The position numbers and the translations under genes are program-made. A DNA stretch of 25,947 bases from a virus: positions 1-25,947 of the IMG/VR virus record IMGVR_UViG_3300043409_001840; one strand, 5' to 3'. Below, piece after piece: positions 7,433 through 15,309 of this stretch. Within the stretch, counting starts at the first letter, position 1, and every line of letters starts with the position of its first letter. The notes under the pieces are model-generated. The model worked only from the letters and a program-made list of their open reading frames with translations. It ran no database searches and was not told where the DNA came from.

Positions 7433-7440
7433 TATATAAA
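7413..7440 (+). promoter_or_regulatory. Sigma70-like promoter
   Basis: TTGACC (7413-7418), 16-base spacer, TATAAA (7435-7440): five of six matches in each box. It reads into a leader of about 30 bases ahead of the acidic protein gene at 7476. The surrounding 7420-7460 stretch is markedly A/T-rich. The -35 box is within the last codons of the membrane-protein gene. Confidence 0.55.
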
Positions 7441-7475
7441 ATCTGATATAAACGCCAATTAAAAGGACCCCCACC

Positions 7476-7766
7476 ATGGCGATGAAGATGAAGAACATGA
7501 AGATGCCAGCACCAAAGTCCGCTAAGGACCCAATGCTGGAGATGGACGAGATGGACCTGGAGCTAGAGCTTCCGGGCGCTAAGGTAGAGGCTGAGGAAGA
7601 CTCCGCCGAAGAGATGGACATGGGCGAAGAGTCCCCGGAAGAGGCAAGCCCGCTGGCAGATGTCTCTGACGAGGAGCTCCAGAAGGAACTTGAGGCCCGT
7701 GGCTTCTCTATCTCCAAGGCAGAGGCCGAAATGGATATGGAAGAGTCCGAGGAAGAAGAGGCCTAA
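7476..7766 (+). CDS. Acidic Met-rich hypothetical protein (96 aa)
   Basis: Unknown function. The ATG at 7476 is served by AAAAGGA (7461-7467). The first 15 residues are basic and methionine-rich (MAMKMKNMKMPAPKSAK); the remainder is strongly acidic and Met-rich with long Glu/Asp runs, ending EESEEEEA. Residues 65-80 (DEELQKELEARGFSIS) form one predicted helix and resemble NEALRKELEARGYKF in the 742-residue core protein (200-214). Low complexity suggests a disordered protein, perhaps a scaffold, packaging or internal virion component, or a charge mimic. Position directly after a good promoter suggests strong expression. Confidence 0.7.
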   Translation: MAMKMKNMKMPAPKSAKDPMLEMDEMDLELELPGAKVEAEEDSAEEMDMGEESPEEASPLADVSDEELQKELEARGFSISKAEAEMDMEESEEEEA

Positions 7767-7787
7767 TAGCCTCACTAAGGAATTTTC

Positions 7788-8762
7788 GTGGCCAGACGAC
7801 TTACCACCGAGGACCTCGTAGCAGAGGTTCGCTCGATGATAGACGAATCTAATATTACGTCCGTTCGCGATGAGGAGGATATTATTCCTGCCCTTAATCG
7901 TGGACAGGACATGGCGGCTAATATTCTAGCACGCCATTATGAGGCCCCATTACTAGTACACCAAGATGTAGCCCTCACGGCGGGACAGTCTGAGTATCCC
8001 ATACCAGAGGATGCCTTCGAGCAGCGCCTGGAGAAGATAGAGGTAAGGGTTAATAACCTGTTCTATCCCGTAAAAAGAATTGATTATCGGGACTCCAGCG
8101 CCTACGAGAGCCTGAACCTAAAGACCAATGTACCCTACTACTACACCGTAGTCGGTAATAAGTACCGCCTACTCCCGTCACCTACCGCCACATACCCACT
8201 TCGTATCTGGTTCCTAAAGGACCCTGAGCCGCTCGTAAAGAGTCAGGGCCGCATCACCTTTATCAAGGCCGACCAGAATTATATTATCCTGGACGCGGTA
8301 GGCTCATCTCTCACCGTATCAAATGCGGAGTTGAACTGTTACGCCAATCTAATTGATGGTCAGACAGGAGAGGTAAAGGCAACAATGCAGATTTCTAATA
8401 TCCAGGGCAATAAGATTACCTTTAAGAGTGTCTTTGGCCCTAATGACCGCACCACCGTTCTCAATAAAACAATCAGCAGTGACCTCTCCACCGTCTCCGT
8501 ACAGCCAGACGATTTCATTTGTACGATTCACGGCAGCTGTATCCCTATCATGAAGAAGCCCTTCAGTAACTATATCATTCAGTATGCCGTGGCAGAGATG
8601 CAGCGCAAATTGGGCGGCCCGGCTGATATGGAACTTAAGGTAAAGCAGGACCTAGAGGTTGTCGTGGAGAGAAGCTGGGTCGGAAGAGAGACCTCCCTTC
8701 GCGTATCTCGGGCCAATAGGAATTGGGAAGTACCACCAAGAAGATACTACGATGGCCGATAG
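7788..8762 (+). CDS. Head-tail adaptor protein (324 aa)
   Basis: Probable connector/adaptor that bridges portal and tail, comparable in role to T7 gp11 or P22 gp4. The GTG at 7788 has AAGGA (7777-7781) at six bases. The N-terminal helices (TTEDLVAEVRSMIDESNI, 6-23; DIIPALNRGQDMAANILARH, 31-50) are the pattern seen in adaptor proteins, followed by a beta section (SEYPIPEDAFE and RLEKIEVRVN) and a strand-loop part with YYYTVVGNKYRLLPSP. The C-terminal half is longer than in gp11-like proteins and ends in a basic helix and tail (RANRNWEVPPRRYYDGR). It lies two small genes upstream of the nozzle protein, as expected from T7-like order (adaptor then nozzle). Its 3' end overlaps the next gene by 11 bases. 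Confidence 0.65.
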   Translation: MARRLTTEDLVAEVRSMIDESNITSVRDEEDIIPALNRGQDMAANILARHYEAPLLVHQDVALTAGQSEYPIPEDAFEQRLEKIEVRVNNLFYPVKRIDYRDSSAYESLNLKTNVPYYYTVVGNKYRLLPSPTATYPLRIWFLKDPEPLVKSQGRITFIKADQNYIILDAVGSSLTVSNAELNCYANLIDGQTGEVKATMQISNIQGNKITFKSVFGPNDRTTVLNKTISSDLSTVSVQPDDFICTIHGSCIPIMKKPFSNYIIQYAVAEMQRKLGGPADMELKVKQDLEVVVERSWVGRETSLRVSRANRNWEVPPRRYYDGR

Positions 8763-9030
8763 AAAAGAAAAACTTAAGAAACTCCGTAAGAAGGGATTCC
8801 AGTTCCGTAAGGAGCACAAAAATCCTGAGGGTGGCCTGTCAGAGAAGGGCCGAAGTGCCTACAACAAGGCTACTGGCAGTAACCTGAAGAGGCCCCAGCC
8901 CGAGGGCGGCTCCCGTAGGGATAGCTTCTGCGCCAGGATGAGGGGCATGAAGAAGAAATTGACCAGCGAGAAGACGGCCAAGGACCCTGATAGTCGAATC
9001 AATAAATCACTCCGAAAATGGAATTGTTAA
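8752..9030 (+). CDS. DUF6321-like small basic protein (92 aa)
   Basis: Small, strongly basic protein matching the pattern of a phage family that I recall as DUF6321: a KEKLKKLRKKGFQFRKEH start, GGLSEKGRSAYNKATGSNLK (30-49), then GGSRRDSFCARMRGMKKKL and a DPDSRINKSLRKWNC end. No function is established for the family to my knowledge; the charge suggests nucleic-acid or acidic-protein contact inside the virion. I chose the ATG at 8752, overlapping the adaptor gene's stop by 11 bases; the in-frame extension upstream to 8659 lies wholly in the adaptor gene and does not fit the family start. Confidence 0.8.
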   Translation: MADRKEKLKKLRKKGFQFRKEHKNPEGGLSEKGRSAYNKATGSNLKRPQPEGGSRRDSFCARMRGMKKKLTSEKTAKDPDSRINKSLRKWNC

Positions 9031-9031
9031 C

Positions 9032-9757
9032 ATGGCGCAAAAGAAAACAGGAAAAGAAAAAAAAGAAAGTCCAAATCTTTATCCAAGAAATTTAGGTAAA
9101 CTTGTAAGAAGGCAGCGTGATAAGGGGCCCCCAGGACCTACATATGAGGACGCTGAACTTCATAAAAAAATTTCAGAATTAATAGAGGATGAGGACACCT
9201 CAGACTTCTTACGTGCGTCAAGACCTTGGGGCAAGAATAATAACGAGGATGCTGAGTTGGAGCAGGTAAGGTCTCGCTCGAAGTATTTTAATAAGATACC
9301 ACAGGACCTTGATAGAAATGAGGCATATACCACATTAGAAAACCTTAAGAATAAAGGCGATGCAAAACTTTTAGAAAAACTTAGAACTTTTGAAAACCTT
9401 AGAAATAAGGGGATGCCACTAAAAGACGCCGCTAATCAAGTTGGCGACCTAGATGTAATGTCACAATATGATGGTCTGGATAATGAGTACGTAGGTGAGG
9501 AGGTTTCAGCCAGGGGCGACGGTTATGGCGCATATAAGTCACCAGTTGACCGAGCTATGGATAAAGCTAATGTTCGTAAAAAAGAAGTTCAAGATAATCC
9601 AGGATACTATAAAGCCAACCCTGACTATCTTGAACAAGAAGCAGGTCGTCAAGAAGACCTAGAAGAGTTTATTCAATTTTATGACTCTACAGCGGTTGTA
9701 CCAAAGATTAAATCTTCTAATAAATCCAGCAAACCAAAGTCAAAGCCAAAAAAATAA
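9032..9757 (+). CDS. A/T-rich hypothetical protein (241 aa)
   Basis: No family recognised. The ATG at 9032 follows the previous stop by one base, with no clear ribosome binding site. The protein is hydrophilic with Lys-rich ends (MAQKKTGKEKKESP and SSNKSSKPKSKPKK), a helical middle containing two similar pieces (TLENLKNKGDAKLLEKL, 102-118, and TFENLRNKGMPLKDAANQV, 119-137), and no membrane segment. Codon use differs from its neighbours: many AAA, CTT, TTA and GAA codons, versus AAG, CTC/CTG and GAG in the adaptor and nozzle genes. This suggests a recently acquired accessory gene inserted between the adaptor and the nozzle. Confidence 0.65.
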   Translation: MAQKKTGKEKKESPNLYPRNLGKLVRRQRDKGPPGPTYEDAELHKKISELIEDEDTSDFLRASRPWGKNNNEDAELEQVRSRSKYFNKIPQDLDRNEAYTTLENLKNKGDAKLLEKLRTFENLRNKGMPLKDAANQVGDLDVMSQYDGLDNEYVGEEVSARGDGYGAYKSPVDRAMDKANVRKKEVQDNPGYYKANPDYLEQEAGRQEDLEEFIQFYDSTAVVPKIKSSNKSSKPKSKPKK

Positions 9758-9772
9758 TCTAAGGCATTCTCC

Positions 9773-12700
9773 GTGGCCATGAATTTCATCACCGTTAGTG
9801 AGTCTGACCTGGGCGCGGGTATTGACCAGCAATCGGCAGAGAGTAGGATTCAGCCAGGATTCTCTGAGGACCTGGTTAATGTGGACCCACAGGCCGAGGG
9901 CTATCTGGCCAAGCGTCCGGGATACCAGGGCGTGGCTGGCTACATGCCGGTCCGCGTATCCTCTATTCAGTACAGCGGCACCTCTCTTTGTTTCACCCTA
10001 GATGGCTCAGTTGACCTCACTGGCGTTACCAGTAGCCCTATCGTGGTCTATGGTAGGACCAGTGGCAGTCCTGTTACTAATCTCCCATTTCAGCCATACA
10101 GTAGCGCCGTCCCTAATAAAGGGGAGTACTTCCCCTCATTCGAGGTGGATGATAAGAAGATATTACTAGCGGCCAATACCTCTCTCGTTATTCCTGCCAC
10201 CGAGCATGGACAGTCAGGACTCTTCCTAGTAAAACTATTCAAACCTACAGTCGGCCCTACGGGGAATGAGTCAGTTGGTATAAGTAGCTACGAGATTGAT
10301 ACTGGCACCAATGCCCTCACCCTAAATTACGGCGTGGCCGTCGATACCCCTATCTATATCTCATACCGCTCTTTGGCCTCCGTTCCCGGCAGTGTCTATG
10401 TACATCCCGTGGTAACTGCGACCACTGTCACCATACCAGCCGCTACCCACGGCCTATCAAATTACAATATAATTACAGATTTCTATGAGGTTACAGGGGC
10501 GGTATACGAGAGCATAGAGCCGGACAGCCTAACGGTGAGTACCACGGGAGAGGTGGTGGCTACCTTTAGTCAGTCGGTTAATGTCGTGGTCGTTCTCCGC
10601 TCCGTTCCATTCTCTCAGCAGGAAATTATTACTATACCCTCTATAGGTCCAGGCACCGCTACTATAAATAATATAGCCGGTCACTACCTGGATTCTCAGG
10701 TCTATGTTAGGACTGCGGCAAATCCTGGAGTCCTTGAGCAGGTTCTCTTGGATAGTATTGTTGTTAATACCTCGAACAATACCGCCGTACTGAGTTGGAC
10801 CAATTACGTTCCCTTTACTGAGGCCGTGGTCTTCTATGAGCCTATCTCAATCCTCTCTAATAAACTCTGTGTTAATATTAGCACCCTTACTAAAGTATTT
10901 ACGGCCAGCGGCAGTACAGTAAGCACGGTTGATGATAGAATAACTATTGCCAGCCACGGATTTACTAATGGTCAACTTGTAACATTTTCTGGTAGTAATC
11001 TTCCGGCACCACTCAATACCACTACTACCTATAATATACAAGTATTTGATGTTAACGAATTCTATGTTTACAACGGGTCTACTCTAGTAGACCTTACCAC
11101 CACAGGCTCTGGTCAAGTATCAATAATATTGCAGGGAGAGGACCTATCCCCACAGCTGACTATATGGGGCCTTAAGCACGCAGAGATTTACGGGGATAAT
11201 CCAACCGAGGACCGAGTAGGCTGGACCACACATATAGATAGCTATAGGGCGGCTGGCAATAACAGGGTGGTAGCTGGCCTTGGCGGCAATCTGTATGGTG
11301 AGTATAATACCCTAGAGCTAAGTGCCGACTATAAATTACCAACGCTATACACTAACCTAAGAGCACGGGCCCTTAATACTACTCGACTGGCACCGGCATT
11401 CTTTGGTCTCAGTACCCCTAACCCAAGTCTCTCTCGCACAGACGGCTGGTATCAGTTTACTGGTGGAGAGCAGGGACTGGCCGTTGCCACCTCAGCCGAG
11501 TGGATTAGTGGCACCCAGGTCAAGTACACCCTCTCCGCCCCATTCGTACAATCCTCTGCTATTAGTGATGTTACTGACCAGCAACTAACCATTACCCAGT
11601 CAGCTAATCCCAAGAACTCTGGCGTATTCAATATTCTGTCCATTTCTGTCACCGGCATGCTGGCTGCGGCCAAGATAGAGATAGTGGTCAATAATCCTCT
11701 CCGCACCAGTACAGATGATGATGAGGTGGGTAGCGGGATGCAGGCCGGTATCTTTACTGACACCATTCCACTTATCGCTGACAGCCCCTTTTTACCAGGG
11801 GATAGAATTCAGGCGGATAGCTTTGGGGATGAGGAGCTACTCACGGTTACCTCTAGTACTGCTACTCGGGTAGTTATTAGCGGACTCGCCAGTAGTCTAT
11901 ACCTACAGGGTGGTCAGCGTATAATCGGACAGCGCACCTCTCGCATCCTTCCGCTTAGGGACGCCCTAGAAGCCCCAACGGTGGAGAACCTGGTGCGTGG
12001 TGACATGCTATCAGTTAGCGGAATAGATAGAAAATTACGGGTTGAGTACATTAATACCCTATCAGATGATGTTGTTTCTATCACTAATGACACCATTACC
12101 TCTGTATCCAGCACCTCGGGATATGTGGTAGGTCAATTAATTGAGCTGGTCAGGGCAGGAAATTGGAGCGGTACCTGGGCTATCTCTGAGATTGTAAGTA
12201 CCACCAGCCTAAAAATAGATTGCGACCTGGTCGGCAACGCGCCAAACGGGTCCACCATCTTGGGTAAGACCGTGCAGCTGGATGAGGAGTTTCAGTTTAG
12301 CGATACGGTTAACAGCATTGTGGCGGTGCAGGTGAGTAGTCGCTGGGTTCCCCTTGAGGCACCAGATGATGAGTTCTCCCTAACACCTACCACCCATGAG
12401 AATTACTTCCCGGCCAATACCCCCGGCAGTCAGCCTATCCTAAAGAGCGCCATGGTCTCTGACAACATGTACTTTAGTAATGGCGATGATAGCGTTATGA
12501 AGTGGGATGGCAGTGCCCTGGTACGCGCTGGCCTTCCTAACTGGCAGCCACAGATGTTCGTGGCCACTGACAGTGCGGCTAGCGAGAGGATTGCACTTAA
12601 CCTGTCCAATGTACTAACATCGGAACAGCGTCCTCTTGATATATCCAGTACCGGGTCCGTGTTTAAGTTAGCGCATTATTCCTCCGGTGTTTTTCAAATC

Positions 12701-15184
12701 GGTGATGTGGTAGAAATTTACAGATGTCTCAGCGCTACGCCCAATGTGCCTATTGTACCTTTATTAGGCGGCACTGACGGTACAGTGAGGGCTAAGATTA
12801 CAAAAATATGGATTGATAGTTCATCAAGCGCCCACGACTATATTCAGGTTGAGTATTTTGGAAACCTAAATACCGAGCTGGGGTCTGCTCTCTTATCTGG
12901 TAGTCAAAATTTTAATATCAGAGAGACCACCACCTACCGCTACTACTTTCGTCTATCGGCCCTGGATAACAATGATAACCTGATAGCCAGCGCCGTTACA
13001 GGCGTGGATGACTGTGTAGTAGAAACCTCCATAGATACGCAAATCAAGTTGCGTCTCAGTAGAATGCCAGTCTGGGACATTTACGACTATGATAAACTTG
13101 AGCTACAGGTATACCGAACCAAGAAGAATGGCGTAGCACCATACTACCTCCTGCAATCCATACCACTTAAGTTTAATCTTAATGAGCAGTATATAGATTT
13201 CATTGATACCAGAAATGACGATACCCTTAATCAGCTGGATGATGTGTCCACATCCCTAGAGGGTGCCGAGCTCGGTACTCAGTGGTCAGCCCCACTCCGT
13301 AGTAGATATATTACCAGTGCCGGTAACAGGCTGGTGCAGGGCAATATTACTAATGACCCTATCATAGATATTCAGGTACAGAAAAATGAAGGCGATACGG
13401 CTATTCAAGACTCTTACTTCACCGGTGAGATTATTACCCTTAGAAGAGATAATAATAACCCGTCCTCGACAAGTGATGGTGAGAATGTACAACGCTTCCA
13501 GTTTGTGAATTCTGGCGTTACTATTAACACTACCTCTATTGCCGCCGGTGTTGTCACGATTACTACGGCAACCGGTATCTGGACCGCAGGACACTGGGTA
13601 TACCTCTATAGGGAGGGAGTACAGGACGGCATGCACCTGGATATATCTGGCTGGTACAAGATAGCCACCGGAGGGACTGGCACCTTTACTATCAATACCA
13701 ACCTATCCTCGCTTACCGCGCTGGCTAATACGGCCAATCGAGTGGCCAGGGCCTCCGACGGCCTGGATGTCCCGGTCTATATTAAATCTGATGATGGCAA
13801 CTACGCGACTGTCGTGGGCAATACGCCAGTCGTAGAGCTGCGGGCAATGATGCGCCTGTCTCAGGCTATTAATGCCCAGCAGACGGTGGCGACAAGTCCC
13901 TGGATGCTAGCCACGGCGGGCAACCTGATTGGTAATGGCAGGATTATTATATCACAGCCCCGGGTAGTAGACACCATCCTGGAATTAGATGTTGACGCAG
14001 GACTTACCACCAAGATGCAGCTATTCGCCAATGGACTCAAAATACCGAGGACCGTAGCAGGTAGTGCCGTGTACACCGCAGGCGCGGTAGAGTATGAATA
14101 TCCTAGCCGAATCCTTATCTCGTACCCTAACTTCCCGGAAATATTTAGTAATCCCACGGCAGCGGTTGACAGCGAATCCGTTTCTGTGATAGATGTTAAT
14201 AGTGCTGATGGTCAGCAAATAACCGGCATCATTCCATTCTTTGGGGAGTCGGCCTTCGGGGCGGCTCAGAAAAGTGGCGTGGTTGTGGTCTTCAAGACTA
14301 ACAGCATATACCTGATTGATATCTCCGCGAAGGCGGCGGGTGTTAATCCGGTGCAACGTATTGAATCCCAAGGCCTGGGATGTACGGCCCCTCACTCCAT
14401 AGCCAATACTAGAGATGGTATTGTGTTCGCGAATGAGTCAGGCCTCTACCGACTGGGCAGAAACCTGGCGATTGAGTACGTTGGTCAGAAGATAGAGCGG
14501 GTCTGGAGGGAGCGAGTTAATCTCTCCCAGCTGGACCGGGTGTTTGGTCACCATTACGGCACGGGCAGCCAGTACAAGGTCTCCGTTCCGTTAGATGGCA
14601 ACACGACACCAGGCGACCTTTTGGTCTATTCGCACGTTCGAGAATACCGGGGCGGATTCGGTGCCTGGACTCGGTATTCCAACCATCCGGCTATAGGATG
14701 GGCTAATCTTTTCTCGGACGCCTACTTTGCCACAACCGACGGGCAGGTAATGAGTGTTCGGAGGACCGGGGGGACCTCTGATTACCGAGACGATGCCCAA
14801 CCAATTAGTATGAGGGCTCTCCTTAGGGCTCTCGACTTTGGCGATTCTGGTATCAGGAAGTCAGTCCGCTTCCTGGTAGTGAAGTTTCGCGTGGTGGCCG
14901 ACACCTCCTCTACCCTTCTGTTCACCGCCAGGGACCTGGTGGATAACTTTGAGGAGACGGATGCCTTCTCCCTGGACGATACCCGCAATAATATCACCGG
15001 ACTACAGGACCCTAACCGGGTAAAGATAAAGTCCATCAGATTCTCTCCCAAAGAAAAAGAATGCATCTATTTCCAGGCCCTTATAACTAATGAGGAATTG
15101 GACCAACCCGTTGAGATTGTTGAGATTTCGTACCGCATTACAGGCATGACTGACAAGGGTATGGAAGAGGCAGCCGAAACCTAG
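9773..15184 (+). CDS. Tail nozzle / stabilisation-type protein, very large (1803 aa)
   Basis: Candidate tail-tip conduit protein in the role of T7 gp12 or P22 gp10. The GTG start at 9773 has AAGG (9761-9764) at eight bases; an alternative ATG at 9779 is too far from it. Residues 14-50 carry the nozzle-type opening: GAGIDQQSAESRIQPGFSED, then NVDPQAEGYLAKRPG. Residues 137-358 contain three tandem fibre-like domains, and 388-450 a further beta module (IASHGFTNGQLVTFSG). The core resumes around 480-520 (AGNNRVVAGLGGNLYGEYN). Later parts show VYRTKKNG (about 1120), RYITSAGNRLVQGNI, VVVFKTNSIYLIDI (about 1505), SQGLGCTAPHSIANTRDGI, FANESGLYRL and GGFGAWTRYSNHPAIGW, a propeller-like C-terminal part. 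At more than twice the length of T7 gp12 it carries extra domains. Fit to this role is good but based on pattern only. Confidence 0.75.
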   Translation: MAMNFITVSESDLGAGIDQQSAESRIQPGFSEDLVNVDPQAEGYLAKRPGYQGVAGYMPVRVSSIQYSGTSLCFTLDGSVDLTGVTSSPIVVYGRTSGSPVTNLPFQPYSSAVPNKGEYFPSFEVDDKKILLAANTSLVIPATEHGQSGLFLVKLFKPTVGPTGNESVGISSYEIDTGTNALTLNYGVAVDTPIYISYRSLASVPGSVYVHPVVTATTVTIPAATHGLSNYNIITDFYEVTGAVYESIEPDSLTVSTTGEVVATFSQSVNVVVVLRSVPFSQQEIITIPSIGPGTATINNIAGHYLDSQVYVRTAANPGVLEQVLLDSIVVNTSNNTAVLSWTNYVPFTEAVVFYEPISILSNKLCVNISTLTKVFTASGSTVSTVDDRITIASHGFTNGQLVTFSGSNLPAPLNTTTTYNIQVFDVNEFYVYNGSTLVDLTTTGSGQVSIILQGEDLSPQLTIWGLKHAEIYGDNPTEDRVGWTTHIDSYRAAGNNRVVAGLGGNLYGEYNTLELSADYKLPTLYTNLRARALNTTRLAPAFFGLSTPNPSLSRTDGWYQFTGGEQGLAVATSAEWISGTQVKYTLSAPFVQSSAISDVTDQQLTITQSANPKNSGVFNILSISVTGMLAAAKIEIVVNNPLRTSTDDDEVGSGMQAGIFTDTIPLIADSPFLPGDRIQADSFGDEELLTVTSSTATRVVISGLASSLYLQGGQRIIGQRTSRILPLRDALEAPTVENLVRGDMLSVSGIDRKLRVEYINTLSDDVVSITNDTITSVSSTSGYVVGQLIELVRAGNWSGTWAISEIVSTTSLKIDCDLVGNAPNGSTILGKTVQLDEEFQFSDTVNSIVAVQVSSRWVPLEAPDDEFSLTPTTHENYFPANTPGSQPILKSAMVSDNMYFSNGDDSVMKWDGSALVRAGLPNWQPQMFVATDSAASERIALNLSNVLTSEQRPLDISSTGSVFKLAHYSSGVFQIGDVVEIYRCLSATPNVPIVPLLGGTDGTVRAKITKIWIDSSSSAHDYIQVEYFGNLNTELGSALLSGSQNFNIRETTTYRYYFRLSALDNNDNLIASAVTGVDDCVVETSIDTQIKLRLSRMPVWDIYDYDKLELQVYRTKKNGVAPYYLLQSIPLKFNLNEQYIDFIDTRNDDTLNQLDDVSTSLEGAELGTQWSAPLRSRYITSAGNRLVQGNITNDPIIDIQVQKNEGDTAIQDSYFTGEIITLRRDNNNPSSTSDGENVQRFQFVNSGVTINTTSIAAGVVTITTATGIWTAGHWVYLYREGVQDGMHLDISGWYKIATGGTGTFTINTNLSSLTALANTANRVARASDGLDVPVYIKSDDGNYATVVGNTPVVELRAMMRLSQAINAQQTVATSPWMLATAGNLIGNGRIIISQPRVVDTILELDVDAGLTTKMQLFANGLKIPRTVAGSAVYTAGAVEYEYPSRILISYPNFPEIFSNPTAAVDSESVSVIDVNSADGQQITGIIPFFGESAFGAAQKSGVVVVFKTNSIYLIDISAKAAGVNPVQRIESQGLGCTAPHSIANTRDGIVFANESGLYRLGRNLAIEYVGQKIERVWRERVNLSQLDRVFGHHYGTGSQYKVSVPLDGNTTPGDLLVYSHVREYRGGFGAWTRYSNHPAIGWANLFSDAYFATTDGQVMSVRRTGGTSDYRDDAQPISMRALLRALDFGDSGIRKSVRFLVVKFRVVADTSSTLLFTARDLVDNFEETDAFSLDDTRNNITGLQDPNRVKIKSIRFSPKEKECIYFQALITNEELDQPVEIVEISYRITGMTDKGMEEAAET
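10181..10846 (+). repeat. Three tandem fibre-like domain repeats inside the nozzle gene
   Basis: Protein-level repeats at residues 137-200 (10181-10372), 217-278 (10421-10606) and 294-358 (10652-10846). Shared plan: a short strand with IPA or similar and an H-G or G-H pair, then a hydrophobic strand, a D/E-S-I/L-x-V strand and a terminal hydrophobic strand. The second copy (IPAATHGLSNYNIITDFYEV) resembles the fibre's AVAHGLGTRNVMVEVFD. DNA identity between copies is low, so these are old or fast-diverging. Confidence 0.6.
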
Positions 15185-15187
15185 CAC

Positions 15188-15216
15188 TAGACACATCATG
15201 GGAATCTTTGTATAAT
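15188..15216 (+). promoter_or_regulatory. Near-consensus sigma70 promoter for the internal virion block
   Basis: TAGACA (15188-15193), 17-base spacer, TATAAT (15211-15216): five of six and six of six matches with optimal spacing. It lies in the longest gap between predicted genes in the window (121 bases), just after the nozzle stop, and would start transcription near 15223, leaving an untranslated leader of about 80 bases before 15306. Confidence 0.65.
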
Positions 15217-15241
15217 CTACTTGCAGCCGTAGCCTTTGGTC

Positions 15242-15309
15242 CCAATGTTCCCCCCAACACACCGCCAATCGCTACGCTGCTTCCTATCTTTCAACAGGAC
15301 CAACATTGG
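15242..15309 (+). promoter_or_regulatory. Inverted repeat that could cover the TTG start codon
   Basis: CCAATGTT (15242-15249) is an exact reverse complement of AACATTGG (15302-15309). The second arm contains the TTG start at 15306. The intervening 52 bases hold the ribosome binding site (AGGA, 15296-15299). A folded leader could lower initiation. An 8-bp match over this distance can arise by chance. Confidence 0.3.

Noticed and set aside
9773-9781. ATG at 9779 as the nozzle start
   Set aside because: The ribosome binding site at 9761-9764 is spaced eight bases from the GTG at 9773 but fourteen from the ATG. The adaptor gene also starts GTG-GCC.
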